Shown here one piece after another: positions 1-8,806 of a stretch of DNA of 64,000 nt. The position numbers and the translations under genes are program-made. Every line of letters begins with the position of its first letter. Position 1 is the stretch's first letter. Under the pieces are notes generated by a model. The model was not told the origin of the DNA and searched no databases. It saw nothing but the letters and a program-made list of their open reading frames with translations. The DNA lies in NCBI RefSeq assembly GCF_041435115.1, contig NZ_CP108046.1, forward strand, positions 3,844,001 through 3,908,000. Direction: 5' to 3'. This stretch comes from Streptomyces sp. NBC_00289. Its GTDB lineage: Bacteria > Actinomycetota > Actinomycetes > Streptomycetales > Streptomycetaceae.

Positions 1-2
1 TC

Positions 3-644
3 GCCAAGCTGCTCAAGGACCTCGACAGCAAGCCGATCCCGGGCGTCTTCCCGCGCCTGCTGACCGAGTCCGCCGCCACCGGCGGCATCGCACAGGCCCT
101 GTACTCCAAGGACTTCTGGGCGTACCTCACCGAGGGGCTCGAGCAGGCGTACGACGGCGACGGCAGAGTCCTGATGCTGCTGTCCGACTCGATGAACGGA
201 CGCAACGAGAACGGCGAGTACAGCAACATCACCGCCGCCAACGTCTCCATCAACTGCGCCGACGACAAGCCGCGCTACACCGCCGACTTCGTGGAAGGAA
301 GGCTGCCCGAGTTCCGGGCGGCCTCCCCGCTGTTCGGCGACTTCCTGGCCTGGAGCCTGGTCAGCTGCACCGACTGGGCCGTGGCGGGTGCCGCCGACCA
401 TCCCGACGTGAGCGCGCCCGGGGCCGCGCCGATCCTCGTCGTGGGCAACACCGGCGATCCCGCGACGCCGTACGAGGGTGCGCGGAAGATGGTGGACGCG
501 CTGGGCAAGGGCGTCGGCGTCGAGCTGACGTACAAGGGGCAGGGGCACGGGGCGTACGACAGCAAGAACAAGTGCGTGCAGGCCGCGGTGAACGGCTATC
601 TCCTGGACGGGAAGGTGCCGGCGGCCGGCACCGTCTGCACCTGA
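3..644 (+). CDS. Secreted TAP-like alpha/beta hydrolase, C-terminal part (5' end outside window)
   Basis: The reading frame is open from base 3, so only the last 213 residues of the protein are present. The segment matches the TAP C-terminal domain of Streptomyces tripeptidyl aminopeptidases: the motif GNTGDPATPYEGA carries the catalytic Asp and GQGHGAY the catalytic His. A Cys pair near the end may form a disulfide in the exported protein. The family cleaves short peptides from protein N-termini outside the cell. The next gene on the same strand is a close paralogue with the same motifs. The nucleophile Ser and the signal peptide lie upstream of the window and cannot be checked. Substrate is inferred from the family. 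Confidence 0.88.
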   Translation, partial: AKLLKDLDSKPIPGVFPRLLTESAATGGIAQALYSKDFWAYLTEGLEQAYDGDGRVLMLLSDSMNGRNENGEYSNITAANVSINCADDKPRYTADFVEGRLPEFRAASPLFGDFLAWSLVSCTDWAVAGAADHPDVSAPGAAPILVVGNTGDPATPYEGARKMVDALGKGVGVELTYKGQGHGAYDSKNKCVQAAVNGYLLDGKVPAAGTVCT

Positions 645-844
645 CACCCGGCAGGGGCCGGTGGGTCGGCCCGATGACCGGCGACGGCGGAGGCGGGCGG
701 CGAGGGCGGAGGCGGCCCGCCGATCCATGAAAGTCACAGGTCAGAGCGTTATCCACAGGCTCCGACGGGCGTCGTGTGATCCGCCTACTATGGCCTGACC
801 GCCATCCGCGGCACGATGCGGGCGGCCTGCGAGGGGGGAATGCG

Positions 845-2404
845 ATGACGCGATTCGTACGGTGGACGGCCCTGACGGCCGCCGCCGCACTGCTGGCGGT
901 GGGCTGTAGCGGCGGCTCGTCCGACGACGGCAAGAGCGGCGAGGAGACGGGCGGGAACGGCGCGTCGGCCGCCTCGCCGTCGAGCGGCACTTCCGCGGCG
1001 GCGCCCCTGCCCTCGTCGCTGACCTCGCAGAAGCTGGGCTGGGGACGCTGCGGGGCCACCGCGGACTCCCCCGCACCGGGCAGCGACTGGCAGTGCGCGA
1101 CGCTCAAGGTACCGCTGGACTGGTCGAAGCCCGGCGGCGAGACCATCGGCATCGCCCTGATCCGCGGCAAGGCCCGGGGCGACGACCGCATCGGCTCGCT
1201 GCTGTTCAACTTCGGCGGCCCCGGCGCCTCGGGCGTGTCCACCCTGCCGGCGTACTCCGCGACGGTCTCGCGGCTGCGCGAGCGCTACGACCTGGTGAGC
1301 TGGGACCCGCGCGGGGTCGCGGCCAGCGAAGGGCTGCGCTGCCGTGGTGACAAGGCGATCCAGGCCGCCGAGGCGGTGGACGCCACACCGGACACCCCGG
1401 CCGAGGAGCGGGCGTACTTCCGGGACGCCACCGACTTCGGCAAGGGCTGCCAGAAGGCAGCCGGGAAGCTGCTGGGGCATGTCTCGACCACCGACACCGC
1501 CCGCGACATGGACCTGATGCGCCAGGTCCTCGGTGACCGGAAGATGCACTACTTCGGCATCTCGTACGGCACGGAGCTCGGCGGTGTGTACGCCCACCTG
1601 TTCCCGAAGAACGTGGGGCGGCTGATCCTCGACGCGGTCGTCGACCCGAGCGCCGACACGGTGGGCCACGCGGAGAACCAGGCCCGGGGTTTCCAGCGCG
1701 CGCTGAACGACTACCTCAAGTCGACCGGTCAGAACCCCGAGCAGGGTTCTCAGAAGATCGCGGGCCTGCTGAAGCGGCTCGACGCGAACCCGCTGTCCAC
1801 GTCGTCCGGACGGAAGCTGACCCAGACGCTCGCGGTCACCGGTATCGTCCTGCCGCTCTACAGCAAGGCCAGCTGGCCGTCCCTGACCAGCGCCCTGGAC
1901 TCGGCGGATGCCGGGGACGGTTCGGAGCTGCTGACACTCGCCGACGGATACAACGAGCGTGACGCCTCCGGCCACTACGGCACGACGACCCACTCGCAAC
2001 GGGTCATATCGTGCCTGGACGACAAGCAGCGGCCGACGCTCGCCGAGACGAAGAAGCTGCTGCCGACGTTCGAGAAGATCTCACCGGTGTTCGGAGGCTT
2101 CCTGGGCTGGGACACGGCCGGCTGGTGCCACGACTGGCCGGTGGCCGGACAGCACGACACCCCGGAGGTGAAGGCGCCCGGTGCCGCACCGGTCCTGGTG
2201 GTCGGCAACACCGGCGACCCGGCGACGCCCTACGAGGGGGCCCGCAGGATGGCCGACGAGCTGGGCGACGATGTCGGCGTGGAACTCACCTGGAAGGGCG
2301 AGGGCCACGGGGCGTACGGCAGCGGGAGCGACTGCGTCGACTCCACGGTGAACGCGTATCTGCTGAACGGGACGGTGCCGAAGGACGGCAGGGTCTGCTC
2401 ATGA
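845..2404 (+). CDS. TAP-like alpha/beta hydrolase lipoprotein (tripeptidyl aminopeptidase family)
   Basis: The protein has 519 residues. The ATG at 845 is chosen because a strong ribosome site (gagggggg) sits 5-6 bases upstream and the start gives a good lipoprotein signal peptide: a basic N-terminus, an Ala/Leu core and the lipobox LAVGC with Cys21. An Asp/Gly/Ser-rich linker follows, then an alpha/beta hydrolase fold with the oxyanion region NFGGPGASG, nucleophile elbow GISYG (Ser240), Asp458 in GNTGDP and His488 in GEGHGAY. The family releases tripeptides or single residues from peptide N-termini on the outer face of the membrane. It follows a paralogue in the same direction with a gap of about 200 bp, so this looks like an old tandem duplication. 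A hairpin follows the stop codon. Confidence 0.9.
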   Translation: MTRFVRWTALTAAAALLAVGCSGGSSDDGKSGEETGGNGASAASPSSGTSAAAPLPSSLTSQKLGWGRCGATADSPAPGSDWQCATLKVPLDWSKPGGETIGIALIRGKARGDDRIGSLLFNFGGPGASGVSTLPAYSATVSRLRERYDLVSWDPRGVAASEGLRCRGDKAIQAAEAVDATPDTPAEERAYFRDATDFGKGCQKAAGKLLGHVSTTDTARDMDLMRQVLGDRKMHYFGISYGTELGGVYAHLFPKNVGRLILDAVVDPSADTVGHAENQARGFQRALNDYLKSTGQNPEQGSQKIAGLLKRLDANPLSTSSGRKLTQTLAVTGIVLPLYSKASWPSLTSALDSADAGDGSELLTLADGYNERDASGHYGTTTHSQRVISCLDDKQRPTLAETKKLLPTFEKISPVFGGFLGWDTAGWCHDWPVAGQHDTPEVKAPGAAPVLVVGNTGDPATPYEGARRMADELGDDVGVELTWKGEGHGAYGSGSDCVDSTVNAYLLNGTVPKDGRVCS

Positions 2405-2407
2405 CGA

Positions 2408-2450
2408 CGGCGGGGGCTCCGGGCACCGTCGGTGCGCGAAGCCCCCGCCG
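2408..2450. terminator. Bidirectional hairpin terminator
   Basis: An 11-bp perfect stem (CGGCGGGGGCT at 2408-2418 with its complement at 2440-2450) and a 21-base loop lie between the convergent TAP-like peptidase and moeZ genes. Like most Streptomyces terminators it has no long U-tract. Its position suits both genes. Confidence 0.75.
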
Positions 2451-2469
2451 TCCAGGACGGGACGCCGGG

Positions 2470-3648
2470 TCAGTAGACCGGCTTCTCCGGCTCGATCTGG
2501 TTGACCCAGCCGATCACGCCGCCGCCGACGTGCACGGCGTCCGAGAAGCCCGCGGACTTCAGCACGGCGAGGACTTCCGCACTGCGGACACCCGTCTTGC
2601 AATGCAGGACGATCTTCTTGTCCTGCGGCAGGGTCTCCAGGGCGGTGCCCATGAGGAACTCGTTCTTCGGGATCAGCTTGGCGCCGGGGATCGAGACGAT
2701 CTCGTACTCGTTGATCTCGCGGACGTCGATGATCTCGATGTTCTCGCCGTCGTCGATCCACTCCTTGAGCTGCTTGGGAGTGATCGTGGAGCCGGCGGCC
2801 GCCTCCTGGGCCTCCTCGGACACGACGCCGCAGAAGGCCTCGTAGTCGATGAGCTCGGTGACGGTCGGGTTCTCGCCGCAGACCGCGCAGTCGGGGTCCT
2901 TGCGGACCTTGACCTGGCGGTACTGCATCTCCAGGGCGTCGTAGATCATCAGGCGGCCGACGAGCGGCTCACCGATGCCCGCGAGGAGCTTGATCGCCTC
3001 GTTGACCTGAATGGAGCCGATGGACGCGCACAGCACACCCAGGACGCCGCCCTCGGCGCAGGAGGGGACCATGCCGGGCGGCGGGGGCTCCGGGTACAGG
3101 CACCGGTAGCAGGGCCCGTGCTCGGACCAGAAGACGGAGGCCTGGCCGTCGAAGCGGTAGATCGAGCCCCACACGTACGGCTTGTTCAGCAGCACGCAGG
3201 CGTCGTTCACCAGGTAGCGGGTCGCGAAGTTGTCCGTGCCGTCGACGATCAGGTCGTACTGGCTGAAGATGTCCATCACGTTCTCGGCCTCGAGCCGTTC
3301 CTCGTGAAGGACCACGTTCACGTACGGGTTGATGCCCAGGACGGAGTCGCGGGCGGACGCGGCCTTGGAGCGGCCGATGTCGGCCTGGCTGTGAATGATC
3401 TGCCGCTGCAGGTTCGACTCGTCGACCTCGTCGAACTCCACGATGCCGAGCGTGCCCACGCCCGCCGCGGCCAGGTACATCAGCGCCGGCGAGCCCAGGC
3501 CGCCGGCGCCCACACAGAGCACCTTGGCGTTCTTCAGCCGCTTCTGCCCGTCCATCCCCACGTCGGGGATGATCAGGTGGCGGGAGTACCTGCGGACCTC
3601 GTCTACGGTGAGCTCGGAAGCGGGCTCGACCAGGGGTGGCAGCGACAC
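2470..3648 (-). CDS. moeZ: Adenylyltransferase/sulfurtransferase MoeZ
   Basis: The protein has 392 residues. The N-terminal two thirds are an E1/ThiF-like adenylating domain with the nucleotide loop GAGGLGSP near residue 50 and zinc-type Cys pairs (CYRC and CAVC). The C-terminal third is a rhodanese domain whose active loop is CKTGVRS with Cys350. The family adenylates the C-terminal glycine of ubiquitin-like sulfur carriers (MoaD, ThiS, CysO and others) and then transfers sulfur from the rhodanese Cys to make the thiocarboxylate. It therefore feeds molybdopterin, thiamine, cysteine and some thio-antibiotic pathways in the cytoplasm. In M. tuberculosis the neighbour of moeZ is the DUF3152 gene; here about 11 kb of polysaccharide and transporter genes lie between them. 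Confidence 0.95.
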   Translation of the reverse strand: MSLPPLVEPASELTVDEVRRYSRHLIIPDVGMDGQKRLKNAKVLCVGAGGLGSPALMYLAAAGVGTLGIVEFDEVDESNLQRQIIHSQADIGRSKAASARDSVLGINPYVNVVLHEERLEAENVMDIFSQYDLIVDGTDNFATRYLVNDACVLLNKPYVWGSIYRFDGQASVFWSEHGPCYRCLYPEPPPPGMVPSCAEGGVLGVLCASIGSIQVNEAIKLLAGIGEPLVGRLMIYDALEMQYRQVKVRKDPDCAVCGENPTVTELIDYEAFCGVVSEEAQEAAAGSTITPKQLKEWIDDGENIEIIDVREINEYEIVSIPGAKLIPKNEFLMGTALETLPQDKKIVLHCKTGVRSAEVLAVLKSAGFSDAVHVGGGVIGWVNQIEPEKPVY

Positions 3649-3711
3649 GGGGACTCCGTTGGTCGGTCAATCACTACAGTTGTTCTCCCCGTAACACTGC
3701 CATGGGCTTCT

Positions 3712-4464
3712 TCATTCCGAGACACCCGTTCCGATCCGCGAGACGATGTCGTCCCAGTAGCCGGGCATGGCCTCGAAGGGATCCGTGCGGCCGTCACGGT
3801 CGGTGCGGTCGGTGAACCAGATCGTGGAGGCGCCCTGCCAGCGCGCGATCCGCAGCGCTTCGTCCAGATGCCCCCGTGGCACGCCGTGGACGAAGTGGCA
3901 GAAACGCTCGGGCGGGTGGTCCGCGGTCCACTCGGCCACCTGCGACCAGCGGTAGTCGCCCCACGAGCCGGAGAAGGTGACCAACTGGTCGGCGCACTCG
4001 GCGAAGCCGGGATGCGGGTGGGTGCCGTGACCGAGCACGATGTGGGCGTGGTCGCGGAGCGCACGGAGCGTGGCGACCGTCCGTCGGACCACGGGAAGCG
4101 CGGTGCGCTCGGTGGGGCAGTGGTCCAGGAGGAAGCCGTCGACCTGGTACCAGTCGGCATAGCGGTGCGCGTCGGAGACGACCTCGCCGACGTCTCGGGT
4201 GCCGTACCGGATGTCGAGGTGGCCGAGAACGCGGACACCCGCGTTGCGCAGCCGGCCGGCCGCCTCCAGACAGTGCGGGTCGGGGCGGGTGCCGGGGCCG
4301 CCGCCCGAAACGTTCAGGACGACCCAGTTCAGAGGTGTGCCGGGGCGGCTGAGTTCACCCCATTCGGTGGGGGCGAGGAGGGGATGCGCATAGCCGGGGA
4401 TGCCCAGGCGGGTGCGGACGTCGGTACTCGCGGTGCCCGCTCTGGTACTGCTCAGATGCGGCAT
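3712..4464 (-). CDS. Spherulation-specific family 4 (GH135-like) protein
   Basis: The protein has 250 residues. The ATG at 4464 overlaps the end of the upstream epimerase gene by 13 bases and follows a ggatggagg ribosome site, suggesting coupled translation. After about 30 residues comes a TIM-barrel-like domain of the Spherulin4 type: NWVVLNVSGGGPG, then GHLDIRYGTRD and VDGFLLDHCP. The acidic residues in the last two are where this family places its catalytic carboxylates. Related enzymes (Sph3, PelA hydrolase domain) cut alpha-1,4-galactosaminogalactan or partly deacetylated polysaccharide. There is no obvious signal peptide, so it may act inside the cell or need another export route. Context (PelF-like glycosyltransferase, epimerase) supports a polysaccharide role; the exact substrate is unknown. 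Confidence 0.8.
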   Translation of the reverse strand: MPHLSSTRAGTASTDVRTRLGIPGYAHPLLAPTEWGELSRPGTPLNWVVLNVSGGGPGTRPDPHCLEAAGRLRNAGVRVLGHLDIRYGTRDVGEVVSDAHRYADWYQVDGFLLDHCPTERTALPVVRRTVATLRALRDHAHIVLGHGTHPHPGFAECADQLVTFSGSWGDYRWSQVAEWTADHPPERFCHFVHGVPRGHLDEALRIARWQGASTIWFTDRTDRDGRTDPFEAMPGYWDDIVSRIGTGVSE

Positions 4465-5411
4465 GCCGCCTCCATCCAGATGTCCGCGAGGGACTCCTCG
4501 AGGTTGATCCGGGGCCGCCAGCCGAGCCGGTCGCGTGCGGTGCGGACATCGGCCTGCTGCCAGTTGCCGCAGCCGTCCGGGTACGGGTACGCGACCGGTG
4601 CGGCGTGGTCGGAGTCGGTGCGCGGGTGGCCGATGGACGCCCTGAGCGGACCGGGCGGGCCGTCGAGCTCGTGGAGGGCACCGCCGAAGCCGGCCACGCG
4701 GGCGAGGACGGCGGCGGCGTCGCGGAGGCGGACGGCACGGCCCGAACCGATGTTGATGACGCCCTGCGCTGCGGACAGCGAGGCGGCGTGGACGGCGCGG
4801 GCCACGTCGCGCACGTCGACGAAGTCGCGCTGGGCGCCGAGGCCGCCGAGCTTGAGTTCGCCGTCGCCGGACTGCATGGCACGGCGCATGGCCTCGGCGA
4901 GGCGGCCGAGGGGGGAACCGGCGGGGGTGCCGGGGCCCGCGGGGGAGAAGACGCGCAGGACCACGGCGTCCAGGCCGGAGCCCAGGACCAGTTCGGTGGC
5001 GGCGAGTTTGCTGACGCCGTACGGGCCGCCGGGGCGGGGTACGGCGTCCTCGGCCGTGGAGGAGCCGGGCTGGCTGGGACCGTACTCGGCACCACAGCCG
5101 ATCTGCACCAGACGGGCACCGCAACCACTGCGGCGCAGGGCCTCGCAGACGGTGGCGACGGCGACGGTGTTGTGGCGGGTGAGTTCACGGGCGCCGCCAC
5201 GGGTGGCGCCCGCGCAGTTCACGACGACACCGGGGTGGACCGCGTCGAGAAAGCGGGTGAGGGCGCCGGGACTGCCGGACGCGAGGTCGAAGCGGACATC
5301 GGCGTCGTCGCCGCGGCCGAGTGCGGTGAGCTGGACCGCGGGGTCGGCGAGGAGGCGGTCGGCGACGAAGCGGCCGAGGTAGCCGTTGGCTCCGATCAGC
5401 AGGACTCTCAT
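4452..5411 (-). CDS. NAD-dependent epimerase/dehydratase (SDR, sugar-nucleotide type)
   Basis: The protein has 319 residues and starts with the Rossmann motif GANGYLG at residues 8-14, as in extended short-chain dehydrogenases. A conserved CAG stretch and the active-site segment YGVSK (Tyr and Lys three residues apart) follow. Enzymes of this type epimerise or dehydrate nucleotide sugars with bound NAD, for example UDP-glucose/galactose or their N-acetyl forms. The gene sits between a membrane protein and a Spherulin4 glycosidase in a minus-strand cluster headed by a glycosyltransferase. A role in supplying the sugar donor is therefore likely but is inference. About 290 bp separate it from the membrane gene upstream, so it may have its own promoter. 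Confidence 0.85.
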   Translation of the reverse strand: MRVLLIGANGYLGRFVADRLLADPAVQLTALGRGDDADVRFDLASGSPGALTRFLDAVHPGVVVNCAGATRGGARELTRHNTVAVATVCEALRRSGCGARLVQIGCGAEYGPSQPGSSTAEDAVPRPGGPYGVSKLAATELVLGSGLDAVVLRVFSPAGPGTPAGSPLGRLAEAMRRAMQSGDGELKLGGLGAQRDFVDVRDVARAVHAASLSAAQGVINIGSGRAVRLRDAAAVLARVAGFGGALHELDGPPGPLRASIGHPRTDSDHAAPVAYPYPDGCGNWQQADVRTARDRLGWRPRINLEESLADIWMEAACRI

Positions 5412-5582
5412 CGGGCGGCTCCCGCGGCCGAGGCTTCGGGTCGGGAGGTGATCATCTGGGGTTCTCCTTCAGAGGGGGTGGTGGGTTGCCTCCGGCGGTT
5501 CGGCCGGGCGCCTGCGGCTGGTTCTGGCGGTGTGTGACGAGCGATCCGCGCCCGCTGCCGGCGGGCTTCGCCCGCGGACTCG

Positions 5583-5659
5583 TCGCGGGGTGGGCGTTCC
5601 CGGGGGCTGCTCGGGGCGTCCTCGCGGGGTGGGCGTTCCCGGGGGCTGCTCGGGGCGTC
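5583..5659. repeat. Two tandem 38-bp direct repeats
   Basis: Two identical 38-base copies (5583-5620 and 5622-5659) are separated by one base, giving a 39-bp period. Each contains ggcgttcccgggggctgctc. They lie in the 290-bp gap (5412-5702) between the membrane protein and epimerase genes. No gene was recognised in this gap. Confidence 0.85.
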
Positions 5660-5702
5660 TGGAAAGTGCGGGAGATTTCGGAGGTCCGAGGGGTGTGGCG
5701 GG

Positions 5703-6881
5703 TCACCATGGCTGGTCCGTCGGTGCGTGGGCCGACGCTCGCGTCAGGGTGCGGGTCGCGTGCAGCAGCAGCGCCAGGGCCGCGGCTCCGCAGGTGAGTG
5801 TGGGGACGGCGCCCGCGCCCCAGGCGCCGACGACCGTCTCGACGGGGGTCGCCAGGAAGCCGCAGCCGGGGAGACGGGACGCGAAGACCGAGGCCGGAGC
5901 GGCGACCTGGGCGGCGGCCGTCGCGGTGAGCGCGACGGCGGGGGCGTGGGGGAAGCCGTGGATGGTCAGGAGGCGGGCCAGGAGCAGCAGGGCGCCCAGG
6001 GTGGTGGCGCGGGCGTAGGCGGCAGGTTCGTCCAGGACCGCACCGCACAGGGCGAGCAGTGCCCAAAGGGCGGAGAGGTAGAGGGCGAAGGTGCTCAGCA
6101 GGAGGGGACGCACCGAGGCGGTGAAGTCCTCCAGCCCTCGGCTGGACGTCAGCTTGCGGCGGGCCCGCGCCGTGAACAGGTGGGCGCTCCACGCGGCCGG
6201 CGCGCAGGAGAGGGCCAGCGCGAGGACGGGGGCGACGGCGACCGGCCAGGGGCCGTCGGGGGCTCCGGTGGGCAGTTCGTCAGGGCCTCCGGCGACGGCG
6301 GCGTCGAGCAGGCCGTCGCCGAGGAGGGCGTAGGCGATCAGGCAGCAGGTCCACATGCCGGTCGCGAGCACGCCGGGTGGTGTGCGGTCCTTGGCGCCGA
6401 GTGGGCCGCGGGCGAGGGCCGCGCGCAGTCCGAGCGTCACGGCGAGGACGCCGACGGCGGCCGCGACGAGGCGCAGTCGGCCGTGGGTGAGATGGACTCC
6501 CGCCACGGCGGCGGCGCCCAGCGCGCCGGGGAGCAGGGTGAGGAGCGCCCAGTAGGGGCGTGCCCGGGGAACGGTGACGGGGGCAGGGCGCGCGGGCGTT
6601 TCGCCGTCGCGGGACGTGCGGGCGTACAACTCCTCGGCGAGAGAGAACACATCCCGGTGGCGGAAGCGTGCCGCGGTCCGGTCGGTGACGCCGTGGGCCT
6701 CCAGGCCGGCCGCGATCTCCAAGGGGTCCACGGCCCGCTCGCACAGGTCGCGATGACGATGCATCAACGCCTTGACGGGGTCGACGGCGCTACGGCGGGC
6801 AGCGGCCTGCCTGCGCCCGGGACCGGCCTCACCGGGGCCGCTCGGCTCCCCCGGGCGGTCCAGCTCCTCCAGGCCGCTCAT
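5703..6881 (-). CDS. Polytopic membrane protein of a putative polysaccharide cluster
   Basis: The protein has 392 residues. The ATG at 6881 overlaps the stop of the upstream glycosyltransferase as ATGA, so the two are translationally coupled. About 110 N-terminal residues are soluble and helical, with a His/Arg-rich segment around HRHRDLCERAVDPLEIA. The rest holds about eight hydrophobic spans with short polar loops, for example WTCCLIAYALLGDGLL and LLLLARLLTIHGF. I do not recognise a named family. Its place directly after a PelF-like glycosyltransferase is where pel-type loci carry the membrane transporter PelG, but it is shorter and shows no clear PelG signature. It may be an export or scaffold component; this is inference from context. 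Confidence 0.7.
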   Translation of the reverse strand: MSGLEELDRPGEPSGPGEAGPGRRQAAARRSAVDPVKALMHRHRDLCERAVDPLEIAAGLEAHGVTDRTAARFRHRDVFSLAEELYARTSRDGETPARPAPVTVPRARPYWALLTLLPGALGAAAVAGVHLTHGRLRLVAAAVGVLAVTLGLRAALARGPLGAKDRTPPGVLATGMWTCCLIAYALLGDGLLDAAVAGGPDELPTGAPDGPWPVAVAPVLALALSCAPAAWSAHLFTARARRKLTSSRGLEDFTASVRPLLLSTFALYLSALWALLALCGAVLDEPAAYARATTLGALLLLARLLTIHGFPHAPAVALTATAAAQVAAPASVFASRLPGCGFLATPVETVVGAWGAGAVPTLTCGAAALALLLHATRTLTRASAHAPTDQPW

Positions 6882-8596
6882 CGCGCTCCCTCCGAGGCGG
6901 GTACCGGACCGGCGTCCCGTGCGGGTCCGGTGGCCCGTACCGGTGGTCCCGGCGGCCAGCCGGAGCCGCCGCGGGCCGCGACCCGTACGCCGGGATCGGT
7001 CCAGTGGCCCGGCACGTGGGCCTCCGCGGGGGCGGCGAACGGAAGGGGTTCTCCGGTGTCGTCGAGGACGACCCGGCGGACCGGGCAGTGCGACACGATC
7101 TCCAGGTAAATGCCGTGGAAGGCCGCGGTGTTCTGCTCGACGGTGAACAGTTCGAGGGCTCGGGCGCGGGCGGCGGCACCGAGGCGCTCGCGGCGTTCGG
7201 GGTCGCGCAGCAGCGACACGCACGCCTCGGCGAGCGCCCGCGGGTTGCGCGGGGGCACGACGAGACCCGTGCCGCCGATGACCTCCACCACCGCGCCGAC
7301 GTCGGTGGACACCGTGGCCCGGCCGCAGAACATGGCCTCGACCAAGCTGATCGGGAAGCCCTCGACGACGCTGGACAGGACGGTCACCGAACCCGAGGCG
7401 TACGCGTCGGCCGGGGTCGGGACCTCGGCGCTGCCGATCTCCACGAAGGAGACGGGGTTGTCGCCGACGGAGTGCAGGCCCTCCGCCTCGTCGGGGAAGA
7501 GCTGCGCGGCCAGGGCCCGGCAGTGGCCGAGGTAGGCGGCGCCCTCGGAACCGGTGGCGGCGCCGACGATCCGCAGGCGCGTCCTCGGCTCCTCCTTGCG
7601 GATGTCTGCGAAGGCGTGCAGCAGGGACACCAGGTCCTTGGCGGGTTCCACCCGGCCGGCCCAGACCAGCGTGTCGGGGTCCGCTGACTCGGCCGACTCG
7701 CCCACCTCCGCGAAGTGGGCGGCCTCCATGCCCGGGTAGACGGTGCGCAGTTTCGCCCGGTCGGCGCCGCAGCGTTCCTGCCAGCGGCGGGCGTGGGTGT
7801 TGCCATGGGTGACGAGCGTGGCCCGGCCGTAGATCTCGGCGGCGAGTCGGCCGTGGAAGGCGGCGAGCATGGCCCGTACCGCGGGCGAGGAGTCCGTGGC
7901 GGCCAGGTAGTGCGTCCGCAGCCGCACGCCGTACTCGGTCACGAGCAGGGGCACGTCGAAGAAGTGGTGCGCGAGCAGCCCGGGCAGGGCCGCGGGGCCG
8001 CCGGAAGCGGCGTGGCACAGGTCGACCGAGCCGAGGCCGTCGTCCGTGTACCAGTCGAGTGAGAGGGGGCGCAGGGCGCGTTCCACATGCGCGGCCACGG
8101 CGAGCAGTTCGGGTACGCGCGCCTCACGAGCCGTGCGCAGGGCGCCGGGCGCGCGGCAGGCGCGTTCCAGGGCGCGTACGGCGGTCTCCGAGCGGAGCGC
8201 CGCGACCAGGCCGCCTTCTTCGCGGGCGAGTTCGGCGAGCCCGTACAGCGCGCTGCCGAAACGGTCCGCCTCCGGGGCGGACTGCTCCGACGCCGCTTCG
8301 GCTCCGCCCGTGCACAGCACGTCCGCGAGCTCCCCGTAGCACTCCGCGAACCGCCGGCGTGCGCGGCGTCCGTACGTCACGCCGTCGTTCTCCGCCGTCC
8401 ACAGCGGCGCCGTGCGCACCCGGCTGACCTGCGGCGGCAACGGAACCCAGCCCTCGTCCTCCTGCCGCTCGCTGCGGCTGAGCGCGTAGAGCTCGAACTC
8501 GTGCTGCTCGAGCCCGCGCACGAGCCGGTCGCACCAGAGCCTGGCGTCACCGCCCACATACGGATAGCCACCCTCCGTAACAAGTCCAATGCGCAC
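6878..8596 (-). CDS. PelF-like GT4 glycosyltransferase (DUF3492 plus GT-B domain)
   Basis: The protein has 572 residues. The GTG at 8596 starts MRIGLVTEGGYPYVGG, the typical opening of the DUF3492 domain of PelF proteins. The C-terminal half is a GT-B fold with WAGRVEPAKDL, then the family-4 donor-site region SVVEGFPISLVEAMFCGRA, where the conserved E-x7-E pair would bind the nucleotide sugar. PelF of Pseudomonas and Bacillus is a cytosolic UDP-sugar glycosyltransferase that polymerises the Pel polysaccharide. The last 60 residues are Pro/Arg-rich and differ from the family. It is the first gene of a minus-strand set of four. Substrate and product polymer are not shown by the sequence. Confidence 0.85.
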   Translation of the reverse strand: MRIGLVTEGGYPYVGGDARLWCDRLVRGLEQHEFELYALSRSERQEDEGWVPLPPQVSRVRTAPLWTAENDGVTYGRRARRRFAECYGELADVLCTGGAEAASEQSAPEADRFGSALYGLAELAREEGGLVAALRSETAVRALERACRAPGALRTAREARVPELLAVAAHVERALRPLSLDWYTDDGLGSVDLCHAASGGPAALPGLLAHHFFDVPLLVTEYGVRLRTHYLAATDSSPAVRAMLAAFHGRLAAEIYGRATLVTHGNTHARRWQERCGADRAKLRTVYPGMEAAHFAEVGESAESADPDTLVWAGRVEPAKDLVSLLHAFADIRKEEPRTRLRIVGAATGSEGAAYLGHCRALAAQLFPDEAEGLHSVGDNPVSFVEIGSAEVPTPADAYASGSVTVLSSVVEGFPISLVEAMFCGRATVSTDVGAVVEVIGGTGLVVPPRNPRALAEACVSLLRDPERRERLGAAARARALELFTVEQNTAAFHGIYLEIVSHCPVRRVVLDDTGEPLPFAAPAEAHVPGHWTDPGVRVAARGGSGWPPGPPVRATGPARDAGPVPASEGAR

Positions 8597-8675
8597 AGTG
8601 CACCCCCGATCTCCCGTATGGGGAGCCGCCGTTGGCCCGACGGCTCGCAGCGGGACGAACGTATGCGGACAAGAC

Positions 8676-8709
8676 GGTGGCGCGACGGACGGTTGTCCAT
8701 CGCGCCACC
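8676..8709 (-). terminator. Hairpin terminator of the peptide transporter operon
   Basis: A 10-bp perfect stem (GGTGGCGCGA at 8676-8685 with TCGCGCCACC at 8700-8709) continues into a 4-bp inner stem after one mismatch. It lies about 100 bp beyond the stop of the double-ATPase gene and before the glycosyltransferase gene. The rest of 8597-8806 holds no gene. Confidence 0.6.
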
Positions 8710-8806
8710 AAAAGGGGTGAACGGTCGTAACTTTCCCGTGCGGGTGGCGTTCCGTCGCGCTAAGAGATCATCCGTACGCGCGACGTCCTGCCCGGGACGC
8801 GGGGAA

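Noticed and set aside
2011..5382. 1123-codon plus-strand frame covering moeZ and the epimerase
   Set aside because: It runs opposite to clear enzymes and has no recognisable domain.
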